The notes beneath the pieces are model-generated. The model was given only the letters and a program-made list of their open reading frames with translations. It searched no databases and was not told the origin of the DNA. The position numbers and the translations under genes are program-made. From positions 398,109-462,108 of the forward strand of contig ABHI01000004.1 of NCBI GenBank assembly GCA_000171875.1: DNA of 64,000 bases, in the 5' to 3' direction. This stretch comes from Flavobacteriales bacterium ALC-1. GTDB taxonomy: Bacteria; Bacteroidota; Bacteroidia; Flavobacteriales; Flavobacteriaceae. This document shows, one piece after another, positions 44,800-53,269 of the stretch (its first letter is position 1; the number at the start of each line of letters is the position of its first letter).

Positions 44800-45957
44800 A
44801 TGATAAAAAATTTTATTACTTCTATATTTATTATTAGTACTTCTTTATTCACTTTTTCTTGTCAATCTCAAGAGACAAAACTCGAACCTAAACTTGAAAA
44901 CATAAAATGGATTGCTGGTGTTTGGCATGGTGAAGCTTTTGGCGGACAAACCGAAGAAATATGGAGTGAACCATCAGGTGGCTCAATGATGGCTACCTTT
45001 AAACTTATTAACGATGGAAAAGTCACTTTCTATGAAATAGAAGTCATTAGAGAAATTGAAAACACATTAATACTTCAATTAAAACACTTTGGGCCAGATT
45101 TAAAAGGTTGGGAAACCAAAAATGAAACCGTAGATTTCCCTCTTAAAGAAATTACAGAAAACAAGGTCGTTTTTGAGGGTATGACTTTTGAAAAAGTATC
45201 TCAAAACGAAATGAATATTTATGTAGATATTGAAGAAAAAGGTAAAGTCGAAACTGTAAAATTCAACTACAAAAAAGAAATTAAAAAAACCATTAAACAA
45301 CTCACTGAAGTAAAGCAGGCTAAATCTAACCCAACAATAGACGGTATTGCTAACGAAACAATCTGGAATAACACTGAATGGCTTCCGCTAAATCAATTAT
45401 GGTTAGGAGAAAAGTACAACACCGAGGACTTTGATGGAAAGTATAAACTCACATGGACTAAAGACGCTTTATATCTACTCGCAGAAATTAAAGATGATCA
45501 ATTAAGAGATATTTACACAGACCCATTAAAAAGTTGGTGGGACGAAGATTGTTTAGAAATTTTTGTTGATGAGAATAATAGTGGTGGAAATCATCAATTC
45601 AACCATAATGCCTTTGCCTATCATATAGATTTAGAAGGAAATGTAGTTGATGTCAATCACACTAAGGAAGGTAGATTATATAACTCACATGTTATATCAA
45701 AAAGGAAAACTAATGGTAACACAACGATTTGGGAAGCTAAAATTTTACTTTTTGATGATACCTATCTCGATGATTCTAAAAACCTACCTGTAAAACTTTC
45801 AGTAGGTAAAAATGTTGGATTTGCATTAGCATACTGTGACAATGATACTAGTGAACATCGTGAAAATTTTATTGGTTCTATATATGTTGAAGGCAATGAT
45901 AAAGATAGAGGTTGGATTGATGCTAATATTTTCGGAACTTTACTTCTTATAAACTAA
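44800..45957 (+). CDS. Lipoprotein: DUF6265-like domain plus CBM9-like sugar-binding domain
   Basis: A 385-residue lipoprotein (lipobox FTFSC, C21). Residues about 30-165 fit the DUF6265 beta-barrel (IKWIAGVWHGEAFGGQTEEIWS and GGSMMATFKLIN). Residues about 170-385 fit a family 9 carbohydrate-binding or cellobiose-dehydrogenase-like domain (IDGIANETIWNNTEWLPL, WWDEDCLEIFVDENNSGG, and WEAKILLF). It could present a carbohydrate-binding surface on the outer membrane. Five bases separate it from the M28 peptidase gene. Confidence 0.78.
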   Translation: MIKNFITSIFIISTSLFTFSCQSQETKLEPKLENIKWIAGVWHGEAFGGQTEEIWSEPSGGSMMATFKLINDGKVTFYEIEVIREIENTLILQLKHFGPDLKGWETKNETVDFPLKEITENKVVFEGMTFEKVSQNEMNIYVDIEEKGKVETVKFNYKKEIKKTIKQLTEVKQAKSNPTIDGIANETIWNNTEWLPLNQLWLGEKYNTEDFDGKYKLTWTKDALYLLAEIKDDQLRDIYTDPLKSWWDEDCLEIFVDENNSGGNHQFNHNAFAYHIDLEGNVVDVNHTKEGRLYNSHVISKRKTNGNTTIWEAKILLFDDTYLDDSKNLPVKLSVGKNVGFALAYCDNDTSEHRENFIGSIYVEGNDKDRGWIDANIFGTLLLIN

Positions 45958-45962
45958 CTACC

Positions 45963-47309
45963 ATGAAATATATTTTATTCCTTTTTATCGTTCTTTTATC
46001 ATACAATGCTTCAGCACAAACAGATTCAAAAATCTACGATGTCATTGATGCAGTTTCTGAAGAACGCTTGCGACAAGATGTAAAAACTTTAGCCGATTTT
46101 GGAACAAGACACACTTTAAGTGACACGCTTTCAGAAACACGTGGTATTGGTGCAGCACGTCGTTGGATAAAATCACAATTCGATAATATTTCTAAAGACT
46201 GTAATAACTGTTTAGAGGTTTTCTTTCAAAAAGATTTAGTTGAAAAAGGACGTAATCAACGTATCGTAAAAGATGTGATGGTCGTTAACGTCGTTGCCAT
46301 ACAACGTGGTACCAAATATCCAAATCGCTTTATTATAATGAGTGGAGATATCGACTCTAGGGTATCAGACCCAACAGATTACACATCAGATTCGCCTGGC
46401 GCTAATGATAATGCCACAGGAATGGCAGGAGCTATTGAAGCTGCGCGTGTGTTGTCTAAATACAAATTCGAAAGCAGTATCATCTATTTAGGCTTGTCTG
46501 GTGAGGAACAAGGTTTGTTTGGAGGACAAGGCATGGCAAAATATGCACAAGACAATAATTGGGATATTATTGGTGTTTTAAATAATGATATGATAGGAAA
46601 TATATCAGGTGTAGATGGTGTAGTTGATAATCTTACATTTCGCATATTCTCAGAACCTACTACCACAGGAGAAAAAGATGCAGAGCAATTAAAACGACAA
46701 GCCAGAGCAAGACGTTTTTATGGGGGAGAAGTTGATGGCATTTCACGTCAATTAGCACGTTATGTCCATAATACAACAAAAACATACATGCCAGAAATGA
46801 ATCCAATGATGATATATCGGTTAGATCGTTTTGGTCGTGGAGGTCATCACAGACCATTTAACGATGTTGGTTTTGCAGGTATTAGAATTATGGAAGCACA
46901 CGAAAATTATACCCAACAGCATCAAGACATACGAACAGAAAATGGAATCAATTATGGAGATACATTTGAGCATGTCAACTTTCCATATTGCAAAAAACTA
47001 ACTGCAGTTAACGCCATAACAATGGCTAGTCTTGCCTCTGCCCCACCTGCACCAAGTGAGGTTGGCATTGGTGGTATTGTTGAAGCATCAGCAAAATTGC
47101 AATGGAGCAAAGTAGATGGAGCAAAAGGTTATAAAATCTATTGGAGAGATACCACATCACCAACTTGGGATAACAGTCGTTATGTTGAAAACATTACAGA
47201 ATTTACTCTAAATGGTATTGTTATTGACAATTCCTTATTTGGTGTTGCAGCTGTAGGTGAAAATGGTCATGAGAGTATGGTAGTTTTTCCTAATAAAATA
47301 ATTCGATAA
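45963..47309 (+). CDS. Secreted M28 family metallopeptidase with FN3-like tail
   Basis: A 448-residue protein with signal peptide (residues 1-19, NASAQ). The M28 core has SPGANDNATG, LGLSGEEQGLFG and NNDMIG, giving the Asp, Glu-Glu and Asp ligands and base. The first zinc ligand, usually His in a H-x-D motif, reads D129-I-D131 (SGDIDSR). The late His is probably in RIMEAHENY or TQQHQD. A C-terminal fibronectin-like segment (about 360-448, SAKLQWSKVDGAKGYKIYWRD) follows. Probably an aminopeptidase-type enzyme; the D129 replacement may be a subfamily trait. Confidence 0.88.
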   Translation: MKYILFLFIVLLSYNASAQTDSKIYDVIDAVSEERLRQDVKTLADFGTRHTLSDTLSETRGIGAARRWIKSQFDNISKDCNNCLEVFFQKDLVEKGRNQRIVKDVMVVNVVAIQRGTKYPNRFIIMSGDIDSRVSDPTDYTSDSPGANDNATGMAGAIEAARVLSKYKFESSIIYLGLSGEEQGLFGGQGMAKYAQDNNWDIIGVLNNDMIGNISGVDGVVDNLTFRIFSEPTTTGEKDAEQLKRQARARRFYGGEVDGISRQLARYVHNTTKTYMPEMNPMMIYRLDRFGRGGHHRPFNDVGFAGIRIMEAHENYTQQHQDIRTENGINYGDTFEHVNFPYCKKLTAVNAITMASLASAPPAPSEVGIGGIVEASAKLQWSKVDGAKGYKIYWRDTTSPTWDNSRYVENITEFTLNGIVIDNSLFGVAAVGENGHESMVVFPNKIIR

Positions 47310-47316
47310 TTTCACT

Positions 47317-47341
47317 ATCATTCCTGCGTTGACAAGAATCC
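47317..47341. repeat. Degraded palindromic repeat of the CATTCCTGCG type
   Basis: TATCATTCCTGCG and CAAGAATCC form an imperfect hairpin with one mismatch in seven stem pairs (ATTCCTG / CAAGAAT). It resembles a dispersed GTCATTCCTGCG..CAGGAATCC repeat and lies 17 bases before the M1 peptidase start. Confidence 0.5.
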
Positions 47342-47358
47342 AAAAAAAATCAAAAAGC

Positions 47359-48996
47359 ATGATTAAAAAATATATAGCTTTTATCGCTCTTTTATGTAGT
47401 GTCTTACCAACTAGTGCACAATTACTTCAAGATAAAACGAATTTCACAAGACAAGATACTCTAAGAGGTAGTATTACACCAGAGCGCGAATGGTGGGATT
47501 TAACCTATTATCATTTAGATATTGAAGTAAAACCAGATGAAAAATTTATTTCTGGTAAAAATACCATTCAATACAAAGTTTTGGAATCTAAACAAGTGAT
47601 GCAGATAGATTTACAAGAACCTATGGAAATCACTAAAGTCACTCAAGATGGCAAACCATGTGTCATTAAACGTGAAGGTAATGTCTTTTATGTCTTTCTG
47701 CTCGAAGAGCAGAATATTGGCGATATAAATTCTGTCGAAATCTATTACAAAGGCAAACCAAAAGAAGCTAAACGCGCACCTTGGGATGGTGGTTTTTCTT
47801 GGAAAAAAGATCAAAATGGTAAACACTTTATTGCTACATCATGTCAAGGCTTAGGAGCAAGTGTTTGGTGGCCAAACAAAGACCATATGTATGATGAAGT
47901 GGACAGTATGCTTATTAGTGTAACAAACCCAAAAGGGTTAATGAATGTTTCTAATGGTCGTCTTAGAAAATTAGTGAAAAATGATAACAATACGGTTACT
48001 ACACATTGGTTTGTCAATAATCCAATTAACAACTATGGAGTAAATGTAAATATTGGTGACTATGCTAATTTCTCTGAAGTTTATCAAGGTGAAAAAGGAG
48101 ATTTAGATATGGATTATTGGGTACTAAAAGATAATATAGAAAAAGCAAAAGAGCATTTTAAAGATGCTCCAAAAATGATGAAAGCTTTTGAACATTGGTT
48201 TGGTCCTTATCCTTTTTATGAAGACAGTTTCAAACTCGTAGAAGTGCCTTATTTGGGTATGGAACACCAAAGTTCTGTGACTTATGGGAATCAGTATAAA
48301 AAAGGCTATTTAGGTAACGATTTATCAAGAACAGGTTGGGGTTTAAAATGGGATTTTATAATTATACACGAAGCTGGTCACGAATGGTTTGCTAATAATA
48401 TCACAAACAAAGATGCTGCAGACATGTGGATTCACGAAGGTTTTACTGCCTATTCCGAAAATCTATTTTTAGATTATCATTATGGTAAAAAAGCTTCTGC
48501 TGATTATGTGATTGGTACACGTGGTAATATTCAAAATGACAGACCACTTATTGGCTATTATAATGTAAACAAAGAAGGCTCTAGTGATATGTACTATAAA
48601 GGTGCAAATATGCTTCATACACTTCGTCAACTAATTGAGAATGATGACAAATGGAGACAAATTCTCAGAGGTTTAAATAAATATTTTTATCATCAAACCG
48701 TTACAACAAAACAAATAGAGGATTACATCAGTGAACAATCTGGTATAGATTTAACTGAATTTTTTAACCAATATTTACGAGATACTCGAATACCTAAATT
48801 TGAATTTAAAATTGAAGATGGTCAACTTAAATATCACTACACCAATGCTGTTAAAGGATTTGATATGCCAATTCAAATTGAAATTGGAGATGAGACTCAG
48901 TGGATATACCCTAAAGAAGAATGGCAATCGATGCCTTTCACAGGCTCTGAATTAGAAGTTGTTAGAGATTTTTATGTAATGTCTAAAAGATTATAA
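47359..48996 (+). CDS. Secreted M1 family metallopeptidase
   Basis: A 545-residue gluzincin with signal peptide (residues 1-22, PTSAQ). Zinc motif H337-E338-A-G-H341 with the third ligand E360 (HExxH-x18-E, in WIHEGFTAYSE), and the exopeptidase-type motif GMEHQSSV upstream (G-x-M-E-x). It cuts N-terminal residues from peptides. The C-terminal helical domain is shorter than in PepN. ATG 47359 is preferred to the upstream in-frame ATG-less start at 47329 because it gives the signal peptide and avoids the repeat at 47317-47341. Confidence 0.92.
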   Translation: MIKKYIAFIALLCSVLPTSAQLLQDKTNFTRQDTLRGSITPEREWWDLTYYHLDIEVKPDEKFISGKNTIQYKVLESKQVMQIDLQEPMEITKVTQDGKPCVIKREGNVFYVFLLEEQNIGDINSVEIYYKGKPKEAKRAPWDGGFSWKKDQNGKHFIATSCQGLGASVWWPNKDHMYDEVDSMLISVTNPKGLMNVSNGRLRKLVKNDNNTVTTHWFVNNPINNYGVNVNIGDYANFSEVYQGEKGDLDMDYWVLKDNIEKAKEHFKDAPKMMKAFEHWFGPYPFYEDSFKLVEVPYLGMEHQSSVTYGNQYKKGYLGNDLSRTGWGLKWDFIIIHEAGHEWFANNITNKDAADMWIHEGFTAYSENLFLDYHYGKKASADYVIGTRGNIQNDRPLIGYYNVNKEGSSDMYYKGANMLHTLRQLIENDDKWRQILRGLNKYFYHQTVTTKQIEDYISEQSGIDLTEFFNQYLRDTRIPKFEFKIEDGQLKYHYTNAVKGFDMPIQIEIGDETQWIYPKEEWQSMPFTGSELEVVRDFYVMSKRL

Positions 48997-48998
48997 TA

Positions 48999-49571
48999 TT
49001 GCAATTCCCAGAGCTCTATTTTCAACGCGATACAGATTGGTACGATTGGCTACTAAGTAACCATGATAAGCAGAAAGCAATATATCTAGTATTCTATAAA
49101 CTGGAAACAAAGAGGCCAACTATGCGCTGGGAAGAAGCAGTTAAAGTAGCGCTTTGTTTTGGTTGGATAGACTCAACAGTAAAAAGTTTAGGAGGTGGAA
49201 AACGAATTCAATACTTCTCGCCTAGAAACCCAAAAAGCACATGGAGTGCACTCAATAAAAAATATATCGTTGAACTTGAAAAAGCAGGGCTAATTCAAGA
49301 GCCTGGTTGGAAACTCATCAACCTAGCTAAAGAAACTGGCAAATGGACAGAAATGGACGATGTTGAAAATGGTGTTATCCCAAAAGAATTACAAGATGCT
49401 TTTGATAAAAATGAACGCGCTTTTGAAAACTATCTAAGCTTTGCTCGTGGTTACAGAAAAAGTTATTTATCATGGTTACATAGTGCAAAACGCGAAGCAA
49501 CGAGACATAAGAGAATTACAGAGATTATTAAACTCTGTGATGCTAATATTAAAAGTCGAGATACTTGGTAA
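48999..49571 (+). CDS. YdeI/OmpD-associated family protein
   Basis: A 190-residue soluble protein of the YdeI family (KAIYLVFYKLETKRPTMRWEEAV, CFGWIDSTVKSLGG, and RIQYFSPRNPKSTWSALNK). The start is a TTG two bases after the M1 stop; the next in-frame ATG lies about 40 residues in, inside the conserved region. The family is linked to resistance to antimicrobial peptides in Gram-negatives, but the mechanism is unclear. Translation is probably coupled to the M1 peptidase. Confidence 0.85.
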   Translation: MQFPELYFQRDTDWYDWLLSNHDKQKAIYLVFYKLETKRPTMRWEEAVKVALCFGWIDSTVKSLGGGKRIQYFSPRNPKSTWSALNKKYIVELEKAGLIQEPGWKLINLAKETGKWTEMDDVENGVIPKELQDAFDKNERAFENYLSFARGYRKSYLSWLHSAKREATRHKRITEIIKLCDANIKSRDTW

Positions 49572-49650
49572 AGTATAGACTTATTGCATTAACGTCTTCT
49601 TAAGATTATCTCTTCAATAATTTCTTTAGATTCGCAGACTTATTCATACT

Positions 49651-50208
49651 GTGAAAAGAGAGAATCAAATTTTAGCTAAGTCTACTCGTTGGTATCGTAA
49701 AGCACACAGGTTCGTTTCAATTCCTTTGTTACTATTTGTTGCCATTATGAGTATCACTGGCCTTTTATTGGCGTGGAAAAACGAATTGCAATTAAAACCT
49801 GCAACAGCCACCATTGATTCAGATGGAAGAGCATTACTTTCTATAGATAAGATTGAAAGAAGCGCTATAAATTATATTGATAGTTTAGAACTTTCAACGG
49901 AAATTAATAGAATTGATTATCGACCACGAAAAGGTATTGCTAAAATTAGGTTTGAAAAACACTTCACCGAATTACAGATTGATTGTTATACAGGAAAAAT
50001 AATATCACAAAGAACAAGAACTGCAGATATCATTGAGATGATACATGATGGTTCTATTATAGATTATTTATTTGATTATAGCGGAACACCAACAAAGCTA
50101 TTCTACTCTACTTTGATTTCCTTTGGCTTGTTATTCCTTTCTTTTAGTGGGTTTTGGCTATGGTTAAAACCGAAGCAGATTAAAAAAAATAAAGCATTTG
50201 AAAATTAA
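49651..50208 (+). CDS. Short PepSY-domain membrane protein
   Basis: A 185-residue protein starting at GTG, with two membrane segments (about residues 21-41 and 152-172). A periplasmic PepSY-like unit between them includes INRIDYRPRKGIAKIRF and LQIDCYTGKIISQ. The start YRKAHRFVSIPLLLFVAIMSITGLLLAW is typical of the PepSY_TM family. It is about half the length of full PepSY_TM proteins linked to siderophore uptake. It is convergent with the Roc-COR-TIR gene. Confidence 0.85.
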   Translation: MKRENQILAKSTRWYRKAHRFVSIPLLLFVAIMSITGLLLAWKNELQLKPATATIDSDGRALLSIDKIERSAINYIDSLELSTEINRIDYRPRKGIAKIRFEKHFTELQIDCYTGKIISQRTRTADIIEMIHDGSIIDYLFDYSGTPTKLFYSTLISFGLLFLSFSGFWLWLKPKQIKKNKAFEN

Positions 50209-50249
50209 ATCGTTGTAACAAGCCAAGTAACACAAACATTCCATTTTTT

Positions 50250-52544
50250 TTAAGATAATGTTTCCAAAACCTTACTTGTAATTTGGGTTAAAGCACTTTC
50301 TATTGTATTATTATTTGTGTGTGCTTTTAATGGAATTATTTTTTCCTCGTCATTATTCGTAGCTTTATTTAAAACCATATCATATGGCAAATACTGATAA
50401 GATCCTAACTCCAATAAACTGCTCTGAAGTTTAGTTTTTGGTCTATTCTCTATTGAATATTTTAGGCTATCTAAGCCCACAAAATCACTAACTACTACAC
50501 AAAGAATATCTTTCTGTTTATCATGTTCTATATTTTTCATTGCTTCCATAACATTTGCAACCTCTTTTTCTATTATATAACGAGAAGAGAAAAAATTCGC
50601 GGATAACATATAGATAATTAAATCGCTTTCTTCAAGCTCTTTTTGAATCTGAGCATCCCATTTACCAATTGTAATATCCTCACAACTCCAAGCATCAGCA
50701 ATATCAAAAGTTTGCAATAAACCAAGATGCTTTTTTAGTTCATTTTTATAATCAACATCTTTTCTAGAATATGATATAAATATTTTCTTCATTTGTTTAA
50801 TCTTTTCGTTAGATGTGAAATTACCATATTTTATACTCGAATGTTCCCTTGATTTTGATTCATCTATCTTACCGTTAGTCAAAGCATAAGCCCTAATTTT
50901 AGATTGAGTTAATTCCGAATCTTCTAAAGTCTTATGATGTACAAAATATTTATCATCAACTGATATATACATATCATCTGGATTACTAATTTTTTTCACT
51001 ATATAATCAGATAATTTAGCTCTTATTTTATCCCTAAAGGATTTTAAAATTTGTCCACTTGCAAAACCTTTATTTTCAATACTAATATTTCCTCCTTTTA
51101 TATCCGAATGACTATTACCATCAACCTCTATGTCTTCATTCAAAATATAAGTCGAATCTTCATTATTATACAACTCCAAAATAATTTCAAATATTTCTTG
51201 TTCTATAGTATCAGGTATTTCACTTTGAATGTAAACTGAAATTTTCAATAATTCAAAATTTAGTTTAATAAAGACTTTTGATCTATTGTATGTAAAAATT
51301 AATTGATCTCTCCAAAAAGCCTTGTATTCAGGGTTATTACCAAATCTGCATATCAATTGATTAATTATCCCAAAAGGAATAAAATATTTAAATTTTAAAA
51401 TAAAACTTGGCTTAATAAAACCAAATGACATCAAGTTATAATTTTGGTCTTCTTCCGCTAATTGTAAATAATTTGGAACAATAAATTCCCCATTAGCCTC
51501 ATCATGAAAAACAACCTTTTCCAATAACAAAAGGCGTTCAAGTTTTTTATCATCACATATTTTCTCCCAATCTGACCGTGAAAGTTTTCCTTTTTTCTTT
51601 TTAACTATGGCTTCACTTAAAATATTTGAATGTATATATTCAACAGTTTTACTAGGGTTCAACCAAACTACATCATTCAAAGATTCGTCAGTTTTATAAT
51701 ATAAAACCATTCCTTTTAAAGCTAATTGTTCTAAATCTGCTTGTAAAAACTGCTTCTTCTCTTTGGTAGTTATATTTTCTCTCTCATAATATTTAATTAC
51801 TGTATTTAGATTAACACTTTTATAAGAGTTTTTATTAATAATATATGTTAAAAACTGTTCATACCAAACAGGCTTTACTTCTGTAATTTGTTTTTGCTTT
51901 ATCTCATCTAAAACACTTTCTTTAAGATAATTTAAACTAGCTATATTTACTTTTGAATTAAATTTATCCTTATGCAAAGAAATATAAAACTCATTTGTTA
52001 CAGGGTGCGTTTCTTTCTTGTTTTCCCATGTACTCTTTTCGTCAATATCTGCGTGGGTTTGCACCAAAAATGTTGGTTCTATACTTTTTTCTTTATAATT
52101 CCTCTTTTCTTTATTAAAAGCATATTTAAGTTGAGATAACCAATATCCTCTTGAAAAGTCTCTTGTATATGTTTTAGTGCTATCTAATCTTATTTCATTA
52201 TTATCGCTCTCTGAATTCCACAATAATAAATTAATACTATCTAAAGAAAAAAAAGCTTGATATATCCCATGGTAATAATCTTGCCCACCAAAATCATATA
52301 CTATAGCTTCTGGTAATTTAGATTTATCTCTTTTTAATGGGTATTCTTGAATTTTTAAAATTGGTGTACTCTTATTTCGATTATAAATATTTCCCGTTTG
52401 AAAATACTCTAAAAAAGTAGATTTACCAGCAGCATGATTACCTAGTAACATTACTTTAATAGGCAGTTGAATTCTTTTTTGAGTTTCTGTAAGTTCATTC
52501 AATTTTGATAAGATTGTTGTCAAATGATTCTCATTACCTGCCAA
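50250..52544 (-). CDS. Roc GTPase-COR-TIR protein, downstream part of a frameshifted LRR-Roc-COR-TIR gene
   Basis: 764 residues if read from a TTG at 52544, but the same frame is open upstream to 52610 and joins the LRR gene through a -1 shift (see 52586-52604). Roc GTPase: Walker A G35-NHAA-G-K41-S-T43, switch D84-FGGQ88, and THAD (163-166) in place of NKxD. A COR-like helical region follows (about 215-500). The TIR domain (about 585-720) begins KKIFISYSRKD, with W-D-A-Q-I-Q and the conserved Glu at E659 or E661 (SSRYIIEKEV), the usual catalytic site of NAD-cleaving TIRs. Joined to the LRR part the protein would be 982 residues. Counted lines give 17/60 G+C at 51121 against 23/60 at 54181, so this gene looks A+T-richer than its neighbour. 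Confidence 0.85.
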   Translation of the reverse strand: MAGNENHLTTILSKLNELTETQKRIQLPIKVMLLGNHAAGKSTFLEYFQTGNIYNRNKSTPILKIQEYPLKRDKSKLPEAIVYDFGGQDYYHGIYQAFFSLDSINLLLWNSESDNNEIRLDSTKTYTRDFSRGYWLSQLKYAFNKEKRNYKEKSIEPTFLVQTHADIDEKSTWENKKETHPVTNEFYISLHKDKFNSKVNIASLNYLKESVLDEIKQKQITEVKPVWYEQFLTYIINKNSYKSVNLNTVIKYYERENITTKEKKQFLQADLEQLALKGMVLYYKTDESLNDVVWLNPSKTVEYIHSNILSEAIVKKKKGKLSRSDWEKICDDKKLERLLLLEKVVFHDEANGEFIVPNYLQLAEEDQNYNLMSFGFIKPSFILKFKYFIPFGIINQLICRFGNNPEYKAFWRDQLIFTYNRSKVFIKLNFELLKISVYIQSEIPDTIEQEIFEIILELYNNEDSTYILNEDIEVDGNSHSDIKGGNISIENKGFASGQILKSFRDKIRAKLSDYIVKKISNPDDMYISVDDKYFVHHKTLEDSELTQSKIRAYALTNGKIDESKSREHSSIKYGNFTSNEKIKQMKKIFISYSRKDVDYKNELKKHLGLLQTFDIADAWSCEDITIGKWDAQIQKELEESDLIIYMLSANFFSSRYIIEKEVANVMEAMKNIEHDKQKDILCVVVSDFVGLDSLKYSIENRPKTKLQSSLLELGSYQYLPYDMVLNKATNNDEEKIIPLKAHTNNNTIESALTQITSKVLETLS

Positions 52545-52579
52545 TTTTAACCTTGATTTTTGTTCAAATGGATTTCCAT

Positions 52580-53197
52580 CTACATAAAAAAAGTTAACTT
52601 TTTTATCTTTTTAATTGGTTTGAGATCACTTAGACTTTGAATCAGATTAGAGCTCAATTCTAAAGAATGTAACTCACTTAAATAACTTAAATTAGGTATT
52701 TTTTTTATTTGGTTTTCATAAATATGTAAGATTTTAAGTTTTTTGAGTTGGCTTAAGTTTTCAATTTTTGAAATAGAGTTAAATGCAATCAAAAGAAAAT
52801 TTAATGACTTCAATTCATCTAGGTTCTCAATTTTTGAAATTAGATTTACATCTAGGTCTAACTTCTCAAGTTTAGGTAAATTGTCTAAGTTTTCAATTTT
52901 ACTTATTCCATTAAAAGATAGATTCAAATTTTTTAAATTCACTAGTTTATCTAAGTTTTCAATTTTACTTATTGAATTATTAGATAAATCCAAAGTCTCT
53001 AAATTGATAAAATTATCTAAATTTAAAACCCTATGTAATTCAGCTTTTTTTATTTTCAATCCAATTATTTCATTTCTATTATTCAAGGAATAGGAGACGT
53101 TAAAACCTTTATCTGATAAATTTTCAATACTAATCTCAGTAAAGTTAACACCATAAATATCTTCTATTTCTAATATTTTCGCAGGTTTTTCGCTCAT
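52580..53197 (-). CDS. Leucine-rich-repeat protein, upstream part of a frameshifted LRR-Roc-COR-TIR gene
   Basis: 205 residues in the zero frame. After a 46-residue head, SDS22-like repeats of exactly 22 residues start at residues 66, 88, 110, 132, 154 and 176, with the core L-x2-L-x-L-x2-N-x-I-SKIENLD. The next repeat is cut by TAG at 52580-52582. In the -1 frame that repeat is completed as VNFFYVDGNPFE, a normal C-terminal LRR end with a GNP, running straight into the Roc protein. LRR domains of Roco proteins sense ligands or control dimers. A terminator at 53238-53265 isolates it from the genes upstream. Confidence 0.85.
   Translation of the reverse strand: MSEKPAKILEIEDIYGVNFTEISIENLSDKGFNVSYSLNNRNEIIGLKIKKAELHRVLNLDNFINLETLDLSNNSISKIENLDKLVNLKNLNLSFNGISKIENLDNLPKLEKLDLDVNLISKIENLDELKSLNFLLIAFNSISKIENLSQLKKLKILHIYENQIKKIPNLSYLSELHSLELSSNLIQSLSDLKPIKKIKKLTFFM
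52586..52604 (-). other. Tandem slippery sites at the LRR/Roc junction
   Basis: On the minus strand, the zero frame reads ATA AAA AAG TTA ACT TTT TTT ATG TAG. A AAA AAG (52604-52598) is the dnaX-type -1 slippery heptamer in correct phase. T TTT TTT (52592-52586) is a second one, also in phase. A -1 slip at either joins the LRR and Roc frames before the TAG. A 6-bp hairpin (AGATGG / CCATTT) lies about 16 bases after the first heptamer, farther than usual; no upstream Shine-Dalgarno-like stimulator was seen. A one-base loss in A6 or T7 gives the same picture. Confidence 0.55.
52739..53002 (-). repeat. Tandem 66-bp DNA repeats coding four ISKIENLD leucine-rich units
   Basis: Four consecutive 66-bp units, strongly alike at the DNA level around the codons for ISKIENL. 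They indicate recent unit duplication, and make the region prone to copy-number change. Confidence 0.75.
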
Positions 53198-53237
53198 TAC
53201 TTATTGTTTATCTAATGCAATTTAAAAATTAAACAAA

Positions 53238-53265
53238 AAAAAGGGAAGCAATTGCTTCCCTTTTT
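53238..53265 (-). terminator. Rho-independent terminator after the MoxR-type gene
   Basis: Perfect palindrome AAAAAGGGAAGCAA / TTGCTTCCCTTTTT. It separates the MoxR/VWA operon from the LRR-Roc-COR-TIR locus. Confidence 0.9.
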
Positions 53266-53269
53266 ATTT

